From positions 1-18,750 of the forward strand of contig CAMVBP010000012.1 in assembly GCA_947165795.1 (NCBI GenBank): 18,750 bases of DNA. Direction: 5' to 3'. This DNA is from an uncultured Treponema sp. Its GTDB lineage: Bacteria; Spirochaetota; Spirochaetia; Treponematales; Treponemataceae. Every line of letters starts with the position of its first letter. Position 1 is the stretch's first letter. The notes beneath the pieces are model-generated. The model was not told where the DNA came from and made no database searches. It saw nothing but the letters and a program-made list of their open reading frames with translations. Of this stretch, positions 6,943-14,445 are shown one piece after another. The translations under genes and the position numbers were made by a program.

Positions 6943-8385
6943 ATGGATACAGATTTACAAAGTGTTCATATGAAACAAATAAGTTTTACAGGGGAAAAAG
7001 TGCTTTTATATGAAGAATTATATCAGAAAATCCTTGATGATATAAAATGCGGCAAGCTTACAAAAAACTCAAAGCTTCCTTCGGTGCGAAAAACTGCAGA
7101 CGAAAACGGAATAAGCTGCAATACGGTTATAAACGCCTATAATCAGCTTTTGCAGGAAGGCTACATTTATTCCAAAGAAAAAAGCGGTTTTTATGTTTCT
7201 GATTTTGATGATGATTTTTATGATTTTTCGGAAACAAATCATTTCCGCCCTGCCCCACAAAAAAAAATTTCTTCCAGCAGTTCCAAAAAAAATCCCGCAG
7301 AAGATGATTCCAAAAACATCAATCTTTCTGCAAACTTAATTGACAGTTCATTTTTTCCTTACAGCACGCTCCGAAGCCTTTACCGAAGAGTTTTAAGCGA
7401 ACAGAATGAATCTTTATTTGATAAAAGCGGTGATTTTTGCGGCGATTTTGATTTACGAAATTCCATTGCAGATTTTTTATATGAACATCGCGGCGTAAAA
7501 TGCAATGCAGAACAGATTATTATTGGAAGCGGAACAGAATACATTCTTCAGCAGATAATAAAAATTTTCTGTACAAAAGATAATTCACATCCGCTGTTTT
7601 TTATGGAATCACCATGCTTTAAACGAAATCTGCAGATTGTAAATGAAACCGAATGTAAAACAATCTCGGTGCCGCTTGATTCAAATGGAATTGATTTTGA
7701 TTTTGTTCAAAAAGAATCACAAAAATATTCACAGACGCAAATTCTTCATATAAGCCCTTTTCACCAGTTTCCAATGGGAATTACAATGTCAGTGCAAAGA
7801 CGTAATTCAATTCTTCAATGGGCTGCAAAAAATGAAAACGCATTTATTATAGAAGATGATTACGACAGCGACTTCAGATATTCAGGAAGAAAAATTCTTT
7901 CGCTGCAGGGAATTGATAAAAAAGAAAAAATAATTTACATGGGAACTTTTTCGCGAACATTAACGCCATCAATGAAAATCAGCTACGCAGTTCTTCCACC
8001 CCAGCTTGCAATTATTGCCGCAGAAATTTTCAAAAGTTACAGCTGCTCAGTTTCCAGAATTGATCAGGCTGTGATTTCAATTTTCATCAAAGAAGGATTT
8101 TTGTACCGCCACATAAACCGCGTAAAAAAAATTTACAGACAGCGCCACGATTTAATGATTAAACTTTTAAAAGAAAAAATCAAAAACATTCAGATAAGCG
8201 GCGAACAGTGCGGACTTCATTTTATCATTAAAATTCCTGGAAAAACTGAAGAAGAAATTATTTTAAAAGCAAAAGAAAAAAATCTGATTCTTCAGGGAAC
8301 AGGAAACGGCTGGCTGATTATCGGCTATGCGCATTTAAACGAAAATGAAATAAAAAACGCTGTAAATATTCTTTCCTATATTTAG
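6943..8385 (+). CDS. MocR/PdxR-type GntR regulator with aminotransferase-like domain, PLP lysine replaced
   Basis: A 480-residue protein with the two-domain MocR layout. An N-terminal GntR winged helix (about residues 20-90; SKLPSVRKTADENGISCNTV and QEGYIYSKEKSGFYV) is linked by a Ser/Lys-rich hinge to a fold-type I aminotransferase domain (about 110-480). Family motifs include ISPFHQFPMGITM and IIEDDYDSDFRYSG. In the motif normally written GTFSK, where the Lys forms the Schiff base with PLP, this protein reads GTFSRTLTPSMKISY. Arg338 therefore occupies the lysine position. It may sense PLP or another ligand non-covalently, or may have lost sensing. The divergent B6 kinase gene points to control of B6 salvage. 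ATG 6970 is an alternative start closer to the family N-terminus, and neither start has a strong Shine-Dalgarno. Confidence 0.85.
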   Translation: MDTDLQSVHMKQISFTGEKVLLYEELYQKILDDIKCGKLTKNSKLPSVRKTADENGISCNTVINAYNQLLQEGYIYSKEKSGFYVSDFDDDFYDFSETNHFRPAPQKKISSSSSKKNPAEDDSKNINLSANLIDSSFFPYSTLRSLYRRVLSEQNESLFDKSGDFCGDFDLRNSIADFLYEHRGVKCNAEQIIIGSGTEYILQQIIKIFCTKDNSHPLFFMESPCFKRNLQIVNETECKTISVPLDSNGIDFDFVQKESQKYSQTQILHISPFHQFPMGITMSVQRRNSILQWAAKNENAFIIEDDYDSDFRYSGRKILSLQGIDKKEKIIYMGTFSRTLTPSMKISYAVLPPQLAIIAAEIFKSYSCSVSRIDQAVISIFIKEGFLYRHINRVKKIYRQRHDLMIKLLKEKIKNIQISGEQCGLHFIIKIPGKTEEEIILKAKEKNLILQGTGNGWLIIGYAHLNENEIKNAVNILSYI

Positions 8386-8434
8386 AATTTTTATTATATT
8401 TATATAGAAAGAATAAATTAGAGGTATTAGCTAA

Positions 8435-9682
8435 ATGGCAAATAAAAGAATTCCTATTACATTGTTATGTGGTTATCTTGGTGCAGGAAAAACTACTCTT
8501 CTTAACCGCGTTCTTACAAATCAGAAAGGCTACAAAGTAGCAGTAATTGTAAATGATATTGGTGAAGTAAACGTTGATGAACGCCTTATTTCTAAAGAAG
8601 CAAAAATTGAAGATTCAAGCAGCCTTGTTCCACTTACAAACGGATGTATCTGCTGTACTCTCAAGAGTGATATGGTAAATCAGATTGAAAATCTGATGAA
8701 AACCGGTAAGTTCGATTACATTATGATTGAAGCAAGCGGCGTTTGTGAACCTATGCCAATTGCACAGGCTATTGAACAGATTGAAATCGGTAAGCTTGAT
8801 AACGTAGTTGGTGTTGTTGATGCAAGCCGCCTTGTTGATGAATTTGACGAAGGTAAATCTCTTCTTAAAAAAGACATCGACGAAGAAGATATTGAATCGC
8901 TTTTGATTCAGCAGATTGAATTCTGTTCTACTTTGATTATCAATAAGCGCGACCTTGTTACAGACGAACAGATGAAGATGGTTCGTGCCGTAATCAACAA
9001 GATTCAGCCTTCAGTAAAAGTTCTTGAAACAACACGCTGTGAAGTTCCTGTTGAAGAAATTATTGGAACAGACCGCTTTGATTTTGAAACTGTTTATTCA
9101 AGTGCAGGCTGGGTAAAAGCACTCGAAGAACACGACGCAGAAGACCATGATGACGATGATGATGATCACGATGAACACGAACATCACCACGATCATGAAG
9201 ATCATGATCACGAACACCATCATCACGATGATGACGATGATGACGACGATCATGACGAACATGAACACCACGGACATCATCACCACCATGAACACAAACA
9301 TGAAGGCGAAAGCGAAGATGAATATGGAATCGGTTCATTTGTTTACTACCGCCGTCGTCCTTTCAACCGCCAGAAGCTCGATGCATTTGCATCTAACTGG
9401 CCACGCAATATTATCAGATCAAAGGGCGTAGTATGGTTCAGCGATGAAGAAGACATGGCTTACGTTCTCGAAACCTCTGGCCGCCAGATTCAGGCCGGAT
9501 ATTCTGGAAACTGGCTTGCTTCCTGCCCTCCTGCAGAACAGAAGCGCGTACTTGCTGAAGAACCAGAAATGAAAAAAGACTGGGATGAAAAAGTTGGCGA
9601 CAGAATGATAAAAATGGTTATCATAGGACGCCACTTGGACCGTGCAAAAATTGAGTCAGATTTAGATTCCTGTCTGGACTAG
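8435..9682 (+). CDS. COG0523 (CobW/Zng1-like) metallochaperone GTPase with Asp/His-rich insertion
   Basis: A 415-residue G3E-family GTPase. The P-loop GYLGAGKTT is at residues 13-21, the metal-binding CxCC motif (NGCICCTL) at 71-74, IEASGVCEP at 98-106 and the guanine-specificity motif NKRD at 170-173. The C-terminal CobW domain (YYRRRPFNRQKLDAF, GVVWFSD, SGNW) follows a run of about 60 residues (232-290) made almost only of Asp, His and Glu. Such runs chelate zinc or other divalent metals in COG0523 members that deliver metal to client enzymes. The metal and client are not evident here. A TTAGAGG Shine-Dalgarno sits ten bases before the ATG. I saw no Zur-like operator in the short upstream gap. 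Transcription ends at the hairpin 9720-9777. Confidence 0.92.
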   Translation: MANKRIPITLLCGYLGAGKTTLLNRVLTNQKGYKVAVIVNDIGEVNVDERLISKEAKIEDSSSLVPLTNGCICCTLKSDMVNQIENLMKTGKFDYIMIEASGVCEPMPIAQAIEQIEIGKLDNVVGVVDASRLVDEFDEGKSLLKKDIDEEDIESLLIQQIEFCSTLIINKRDLVTDEQMKMVRAVINKIQPSVKVLETTRCEVPVEEIIGTDRFDFETVYSSAGWVKALEEHDAEDHDDDDDDHDEHEHHHDHEDHDHEHHHHDDDDDDDDHDEHEHHGHHHHHEHKHEGESEDEYGIGSFVYYRRRPFNRQKLDAFASNWPRNIIRSKGVVWFSDEEDMAYVLETSGRQIQAGYSGNWLASCPPAEQKRVLAEEPEMKKDWDEKVGDRMIKMVIIGRHLDRAKIESDLDSCLD

Positions 9683-9719
9683 TCAGATATTCGCAGATAA
9701 TCGGACGCGTCTTTGTAAG

Positions 9720-9777
9720 ATAAAAGCGATTTCAAAATTGGTTCATTTTCGTCTACCAATTTTGAAATCGCTTTTAT
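9720..9777. terminator. Bidirectional terminator: 23-bp perfect hairpin
   Basis: Arms 9720-9742 and 9755-9777 are perfectly complementary over 23 bp around a 12-nt loop. The outer ends give TTTTATTTT on the plus strand and a shorter A/T tract on the minus strand. It sits between the convergent metallochaperone and Na/Pi transporter genes, 38 bp after the first stop and 7 bp beyond the second, as expected for a shared terminator. The stem is unusually long for that role. Confidence 0.75.
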
Positions 9778-9784
9778 TTTAAAT

Positions 9785-11437
9785 TTACGCAGCTGTTAAT
9801 ATTTCAGAAATATTAAAGCAGTTATCACCGATATGCTCAATTGTTCTGACAATATCAATATAAAGAAGCTCGGCTTTTACATCTGCACCACCTTCAAGAC
9901 GTTTACGAGCAACTTTCTTTAAGTCCTTACGGAAAGCATCTATTCCGTCTTCAAGCTCGCGTGCAAGCTCAAGTTTTTCCGGAGTAAGCTGTTTGTTGAT
10001 ATTTATCCGGATAAACTGCAGGAACTGTCGTGCCAGTTCAATGTATGGTAAAAGACGTTCCATATCTTCGCTCTGGAATTTCATCTTCTTTTCTATACTG
10101 CGGGTAATAAGCATAATTGTTCCATAACAACTGTCGCTCATATTTTCAAGTTCATCTACAATCTGAATCATGTTCGATATGTGATTAAGCTGTTTTTCTG
10201 TTACCTGCAGGGATTCGCATTTAATAAGATAATGCGTAATCTGCTCATGCATCTGATCTGCGTAATCTTCTGCAAGTTCACTTGCTTCACTATGCTTTTC
10301 TATAAAATCATTATTACGCTTTGTAACGCCAATCTGAATCTTATCGAACATATCTGTTACAACATCGGTCATATCTGCAATAGCCTTTTCTGCCTGAATA
10401 ATATGAGTTGCAACGCTGTCCTTTGAAACGAGCTCTGTAAATTCCAGCTTGTAAACATTCGAAGTTTTTTCAGGATCATCCTTAATAATTTTTCTTGTAA
10501 GAAGAACAAGAAGATTCTGCATAGGAAGTAAAATTATAGTTGATAAGATTTTAAATACTGTATGCAGCATTGAAATACGGATTGCAATATTTGAATGCTG
10601 TCCGCCCGGAGTAAGCATCATTACAAAATTAAGGAACGGATGGAAGAAGATAAGCGCGAGTACTGTACCAAATACGTTGAAAATTACGTGAATCAAGGCA
10701 GAGCGGCGGGCGTCGGCATTTGCGCCAAGGGCTGCAAGAATTGCATCAATAGTAGAACCAACGTTACTACCAAGAGTCATTGCTGCAGCCATTTCCCAGT
10801 TAACAAGACCATTAAAGGCCATTGTAATTACGATTGCAGAAAAAGCAGAACTTGAATGCAAAAGTGCCGTAATCAGAATACCGATTGCAAAACCAATTAA
10901 AATTGCAAGAGGTCCGTCCCCCTGAATCTTAAAAAGCCAGCCAAGCTGTTCCGGATTAAATACATCAGAAAGACCGCTCAAACCAAGGAAGAGCATACCG
11001 AATCCCATAAGAGCTTCGGCCCAGTTTCTGTATTTTCCTTTTCTGATGATTGAAATAAAATAGCCGATTCCAAAAACCGGAATGGCAAAGGCAGAAATTT
11101 TAAATGTATCTCCGAATCCAAAGACAGAAACAATCCAGGCAGTAATTGTGGTACCGATGTTCGCACCAAAAATAACACCTACAGATTGTGCAAGGGTCAT
11201 AAGCCCTGCGTTAACAAAAGTAACCACCATTACAGTAGTGGCACCAGAAGACTGAACGACCATTGTAACAAAAAGGCCGGTCAAGAGGGAAACAAAACGA
11301 TTTCCTGTTAGAACAGAAAGCGCACGCTGGAGCTTTTCTCCGGCACTCTTTTGAATACCGTCACTCATGAGCTTCATTCCGTAAAGAAGGAAGCCGAGTC
11401 CGCCAACTAGTTCTAAAACGGGCTTAATGACATTCAT
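9785..11437 (-). CDS. Na+/phosphate cotransporter with C-terminal PhoU-like domain
   Basis: A 550-residue inner-membrane protein of the PNaS (NptA/YjbB-like) family. The two internal repeats each carry the transport signature: QSSGATT at 62-68 with GANIGTT at 91-97, and HSSSAFS from 194 with GSNVGSTID further on. About eight or nine hydrophobic segments span residues 1-340. The last 180 or so residues form a soluble helical PhoU-like domain. In other bacteria such proteins move phosphate with sodium and can export excess phosphate. The start at 11437 (MNVIKPVLELVGG) is chosen because the longer frame to 11521 would run through the promoter and into the divergent gene. The -10 box lies only six bases before this ATG, so the mRNA is probably leaderless. 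Confidence 0.92.
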   Translation of the reverse strand: MNVIKPVLELVGGLGFLLYGMKLMSDGIQKSAGEKLQRALSVLTGNRFVSLLTGLFVTMVVQSSGATTVMVVTFVNAGLMTLAQSVGVIFGANIGTTITAWIVSVFGFGDTFKISAFAIPVFGIGYFISIIRKGKYRNWAEALMGFGMLFLGLSGLSDVFNPEQLGWLFKIQGDGPLAILIGFAIGILITALLHSSSAFSAIVITMAFNGLVNWEMAAAMTLGSNVGSTIDAILAALGANADARRSALIHVIFNVFGTVLALIFFHPFLNFVMMLTPGGQHSNIAIRISMLHTVFKILSTIILLPMQNLLVLLTRKIIKDDPEKTSNVYKLEFTELVSKDSVATHIIQAEKAIADMTDVVTDMFDKIQIGVTKRNNDFIEKHSEASELAEDYADQMHEQITHYLIKCESLQVTEKQLNHISNMIQIVDELENMSDSCYGTIMLITRSIEKKMKFQSEDMERLLPYIELARQFLQFIRININKQLTPEKLELARELEDGIDAFRKDLKKVARKRLEGGADVKAELLYIDIVRTIEHIGDNCFNISEILTAA

Positions 11438-11443
11438 ATCCCT

Positions 11444-11472
11444 ACTATACCGAAAAGCCCCCTTCTTTTCAA
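11444..11472 (-). promoter_or_regulatory. Promoter of the Na/Pi cotransporter, predicting a leaderless mRNA
   Basis: TTGAAA (11472-11467), a 17-bp spacer and TATAGT (11449-11444) on the minus strand. Six bases separate the -10 box from the ATG at 11437. The -35 hexamer coincides with the proposed -35 of the divergent lipoprotein promoter. Confidence 0.7.
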
Positions 11473-11510
11473 GAAAAATAAAATATTGTAGAATAAAACT
11501 ATAGGTGGGG
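11467..11510 (+). promoter_or_regulatory. Promoter and ribosome binding site of the lipoprotein-phosphoesterase pair
   Basis: TTTCAA (11467-11472), a 16-bp spacer and TAGAAT (11489-11494), then the Shine-Dalgarno GGTGGGG (11504-11510) just before ATG 11513. The -35 element is the same six base pairs used on the other strand by the Na/Pi transporter promoter. The -35 is weak, so this promoter is less certain. Confidence 0.45.
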
Positions 11511-11512
11511 AA

Positions 11513-12325
11513 ATGAAACAAACAATAACCTTAAAATCAAAAAAAGCCTCTAAAACTATTCTGATTTCCGGTCTTATTTTTTTATCTTTATTTCTTACTG
11601 GCTGCAGCAAAAATAAAAATCAAATTCAGGAAGACACTCCTGTACTAACTCTTCTTGAAGGCAATAAAGACGAATTAGTTTCTAAACCACAAAAATGGCA
11701 CCTTACAGAAAAAAAAGTATGCATTCTGTTCGGCTATAATTATAATTCAGAAGAAGTAATTAATTCCATTCTGGAAAAGCTTGGCGAAGAATTCGGGCTG
11801 GATGAAGACGGTGGACTTATTTACGGAATTGTTTATCCTACAGATTTTAAGCACGGTTCAAGAAGTTATGCTACAGATTTTTCTCAACTGCTTCAGAATT
11901 CAGAAAAAGACATCTGTGCATTAATTACTCTGGGAGCTCCGGAAAATACTCATTATGCGCTTGCAAAAAATCAGGATTTCTGGGAGCAGAAAGTTCCTTA
12001 TCCTATTGTTTCACTTTTCCCTCAGGATGACATTTTAGGAATAGAAGCAGAAAGCGATATTGTAATCGATAAAAGCCAGACTGCCGGAATAACAGGAGAA
12101 CTTGTTCTTGAAGAAAAGGACGAAAATCATGTTTCTGATATTCCAGAAATTTTGACAGGCGTTATAAATTACCTTCTGTGTACGGAAGATCCTTTTCCAA
12201 GAACAGATGAACTTTCAGAACATGCCGCTGCAATGCTAACTGGAAAAGTAGTCAGACCATATTCAGATCCAGAAACAGGTCTTTTTTCTATCAATCATTT
12301 TGTAATGGAAGATACAGTTCAATAA
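11513..12325 (+). CDS. Lipoprotein of unknown function
   Basis: A 270-residue protein with a lipoprotein signal: basic residues at 8-14, a hydrophobic core (16-28) and the lipobox LTGC with Cys31 as the expected lipidated residue. The mature part begins with a polar Lys/Asn spacer. It then has an alpha/beta pattern (KKVCILFGYNYNSEEV, GGLIYGIVYPTDF, ICALITLGAPENTHYALAK, YPIVSLFPQDD) that suggests a periplasmic-binding-type or Rossmann-like fold; a distant link to DUF3798 is possible but unproven. It would sit in the periplasm or at the outer membrane. It is the first gene of a pair with the phosphoesterase (12 bp gap). Confidence 0.75.
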   Translation: MKQTITLKSKKASKTILISGLIFLSLFLTGCSKNKNQIQEDTPVLTLLEGNKDELVSKPQKWHLTEKKVCILFGYNYNSEEVINSILEKLGEEFGLDEDGGLIYGIVYPTDFKHGSRSYATDFSQLLQNSEKDICALITLGAPENTHYALAKNQDFWEQKVPYPIVSLFPQDDILGIEAESDIVIDKSQTAGITGELVLEEKDENHVSDIPEILTGVINYLLCTEDPFPRTDELSEHAAAMLTGKVVRPYSDPETGLFSINHFVMEDTVQ

Positions 12326-12337
12326 TTCGGAAAAAAC

Positions 12338-12985
12338 ATGAAGCAGAATTCATCGGGACTCATAGGAAAAGAAGAAGATATTAAAGCTCTTGAATCTAAA
12401 AAAGGCGCCAGAATTCTTGTATATTCTGATTCTCACGGCAATGCAGGAATTGTTGAGCAGATTCTGCTTAATTACGGAAAGGATTGTGATGCCCTCGTTT
12501 TTTGCGGCGACGGGACCTGTGATCTGGCACAAATTCTTTCTAAAGCTGAATACGATAAAAAGCTTTCACAAGCAATTCCAAAAGTAATCTGTTTTGTTCA
12601 GGGGAACGGAGACCCGGGCTCTTATCCTGTTACAGATAATTATTCATTAAAAAATCACCGCATGCAGAATTTTGTTGTAAATCACAAAAATTTTCTGGTT
12701 GTTCACGGGCATTATCAGGGAGTTGACTGGGGGCTGGAAAACCTGGGCATGGATGCACAGCTTACAGACAGTTCGGTAGCATTTTACGGGCATACTCATG
12801 TTGCCAGAGAAGAATCAATAGGAAATTATAAATTCATCAATCCAGGAAGCTGTGCACGACCAAGAGGCGGCCAGCCAAAAAGTTTTGCAATAGTAACCGT
12901 AGAAGATAAGTTTGTAGATACGGCATTTATTAAAATTGAATTTTCAGGCTTAGAAACAACCTATTCGTTCTGGACTCCGCTATAA
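12338..12985 (+). CDS. YfcE/MJ0936-type metallophosphoesterase
   Basis: A 215-residue calcineurin-like phosphoesterase. The metal-binding motifs appear in order: SDSHGN (30-35), CGDGTCD (56-62), QGNGDPGS, VVHGHYQG and the C-terminal FYGHTHVA, followed by FINPGSCARPRGG. These fit the small bacterial YfcE group, which hydrolyses phosphodiesters in vitro; the physiological substrate is unknown. The N-terminal 22 or so residues before the catalytic core are extra relative to the usual family start, so a later start is possible, but no better Shine-Dalgarno is visible. It follows the lipoprotein gene by 12 bp and overlaps the end of the convergent MBL gene by six bases. Confidence 0.88.
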   Translation: MKQNSSGLIGKEEDIKALESKKGARILVYSDSHGNAGIVEQILLNYGKDCDALVFCGDGTCDLAQILSKAEYDKKLSQAIPKVICFVQGNGDPGSYPVTDNYSLKNHRMQNFVVNHKNFLVVHGHYQGVDWGLENLGMDAQLTDSSVAFYGHTHVAREESIGNYKFINPGSCARPRGGQPKSFAIVTVEDKFVDTAFIKIEFSGLETTYSFWTPL

Positions 12986-13618
12986 AAACTTAAATCCAAA
13001 ATTATCGTGACCGGGATAAACCAGCGCATCGGCCGGAATTATTTTTCTTAACTTTTCAAGGCTTTTTAAAATTATAGCTTCGTCACCGCCCTGTAAATCT
13101 GTTCTTCCATATCCGCCATAATCAAACAAGGTATCTCCAGAAATTAAAACATTTCTTTCTTTACTGTAAAGACAGATTGAGCCTGGAGTATGCCCCGGAG
13201 TATGAATAACCGTAAAATCAAATACAGAATCACCGTCTTCCAAAAGAATATCGGCAGCCGGCTGCACCATAATTGCATCTAAAAGTGAAGATTCACCAAA
13301 AAAACTGATTGCAGAACTATTCATCGGACCAGGCGCATAACGAAGTTCATCTGAATCGTTTTTGTGAATGGCAATTTTTGCTTCCGGAAAACAGTTCTTC
13401 ACGGTATCTATTCCGGTAATATGGTCAAAATGAGCGTGTGTTAGAACAATTTCCTTGCAATTAAGTTTTTTGGATTCAAGATAAGAAGTGATTTTATATT
13501 TATCGCCGGAAAGAGAACAGGCGGCAGGATCTACAACAAAACAGTCGTTTTGGGATAAAGGAACTATTAAAGTATTTACCCCAAAAACTCCTGTTCTTAT
13601 AACGTGGATTTTATCCAT
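12980..13618 (-). CDS. MBL-fold metallo-hydrolase (glyoxalase II-like)
   Basis: A 212-residue metallo-beta-lactamase-fold hydrolase starting MDKIHVIRTGVFGVNTLIV. The zinc ligands are present: THAHFDH (HxHxDH at 61-66), HTPGHTPGS, SGDTLFDYGGYGRTD and the final YPGHD. The group includes hydroxyacylglutathione hydrolase-like thioester hydrolases and many proteins of unknown substrate. The ATG at 13618 is chosen from the family N-terminus; the open frame continues upstream, but only by overlapping the RNA-binding protein gene out of frame. It begins seven bases after that gene's stop codon, so the two are very likely cotranscribed and perhaps translationally coupled. No strong Shine-Dalgarno is seen. 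Confidence 0.88.
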   Translation of the reverse strand: MDKIHVIRTGVFGVNTLIVPLSQNDCFVVDPAACSLSGDKYKITSYLESKKLNCKEIVLTHAHFDHITGIDTVKNCFPEAKIAIHKNDSDELRYAPGPMNSSAISFFGESSLLDAIMVQPAADILLEDGDSVFDFTVIHTPGHTPGSICLYSKERNVLISGDTLFDYGGYGRTDLQGGDEAIILKSLEKLRKIIPADALVYPGHDNFGFKFL

Positions 13619-13625
13619 TATCTGA

Positions 13626-14369
13626 TTAAACACCAAAAGGTTCTTTATCGGCAGCAGCGCGTTCTGCAGCAGCATAAGCAGCGGCATCTTCTGCAGCCAT
13701 TTCCTGCTGATCATCAGAATAATCTGAATTTACATCTTCTGCAGAAACATCTGCTTCAGAATCCGGCTTCTGTTTAGAAAAACTTACGGCAAGTCTTCTT
13801 CCGCGATATTCATAACCATTTAATTTATCAATAGCCATCTGTGCATCTTCTGCATAAAGCTGAACAAATGAATAATTTGCAAGAACTTTAATATCGCCGA
13901 TTCTTTCGCGGTCTAATCCGCCAACGGCAATTAAAATACCAACTAAGTCGCGTGGGTAAACGCGGCGGTTCTTTCCAATACTTACAAAAATTGAAGTTGC
14001 CTGATCTTCAGGAATTTCTACACGTGGATGACGTGGTCTTTCTTCTTCTGTTACTTCTGGTTTTTCTGTCTGCTCATAAACTCTTGAAGCTTTTTCTGCA
14101 TGGAAATCTGAACGTTCGCGATGAGTATTGCGTTCTGTTCTTTCCTGATGACGAGGTCCAAATGAATGGAAATGCTTTAAAGATTCTTTGAGCATATATG
14201 CTACAACATACTTTCTTATAGAAAGTGGAACATTCTTCTTAAAAAGTTTATTCAAATCGCTAAGGATATCAACATTTTCTGTTGTCTTTACTTTATTTAC
14301 TGCCATTGAAAGATAATTAGCAATCTGATCTTCGTTAATTTCAAATTCTCTTCTATTATTATAAGACAT
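13626..14369 (-). CDS. RNA-binding protein with a DbpA-type C-terminal domain, no helicase core
   Basis: A 247-residue protein. The N-terminal 60 or so residues are helical (NEDQIANYLSMAVNKVK). A charged Arg/His/Glu-rich linker follows. Residues about 121-199 resemble the RNA-recognition fold at the end of DbpA/CsdA-type DEAD-box helicases: SIFVSIGKNRRVYPRDLVGIL, then IGDIKVLANYSFVQLYAEDA, ending in YRGRRLAVSFSKQK. The tail is acidic and Ala-rich. No DEAD-box or other helicase motif is present, so it would bind RNA without unwinding it, perhaps acting in rRNA or mRNA metabolism. A strong Shine-Dalgarno (GGAGGAATTAA) precedes the ATG. It heads a pair with the MBL hydrolase. Confidence 0.8.
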   Translation of the reverse strand: MSYNNRREFEINEDQIANYLSMAVNKVKTTENVDILSDLNKLFKKNVPLSIRKYVVAYMLKESLKHFHSFGPRHQERTERNTHRERSDFHAEKASRVYEQTEKPEVTEEERPRHPRVEIPEDQATSIFVSIGKNRRVYPRDLVGILIAVGGLDRERIGDIKVLANYSFVQLYAEDAQMAIDKLNGYEYRGRRLAVSFSKQKPDSEADVSAEDVNSDYSDDQQEMAAEDAAAYAAAERAAADKEPFGV

Positions 14370-14445
14370 TTAATTCCTCCAAAATTTTGTTATAAAGGTC
14401 GTCGTATCTGCAAATGCAATAATTACGCTTTACACAAAAAAAATC

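Noticed and set aside
9060..9431. Several long overlapping open frames on both strands across the metallochaperone Asp/His region
   Set aside because: They are shadows of the low-complexity GAT/CAT/CAC codons, with no ribosome binding sites or sensible protein composition.
11438..11521. N-terminal extension of the Na/Pi transporter frame to 11521
   Set aside because: It would run through the transporter's own promoter and overlap the start of the divergent lipoprotein gene. MNVIKPVLELVGG at 11437 matches the family start.
12980..12985. Six-base overlap of convergent phosphoesterase and MBL genes as a special regulatory arrangement
   Set aside because: Both proteins end normally at their family lengths. 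Short tail-to-tail overlaps are common in compact genomes.
13619..13714. N-terminal extension of the MBL hydrolase frame to 13714
   Set aside because: It lies inside the RNA-binding protein gene in another frame, and the added residues do not resemble the family. Start 13618 fits the MBL N-terminus.
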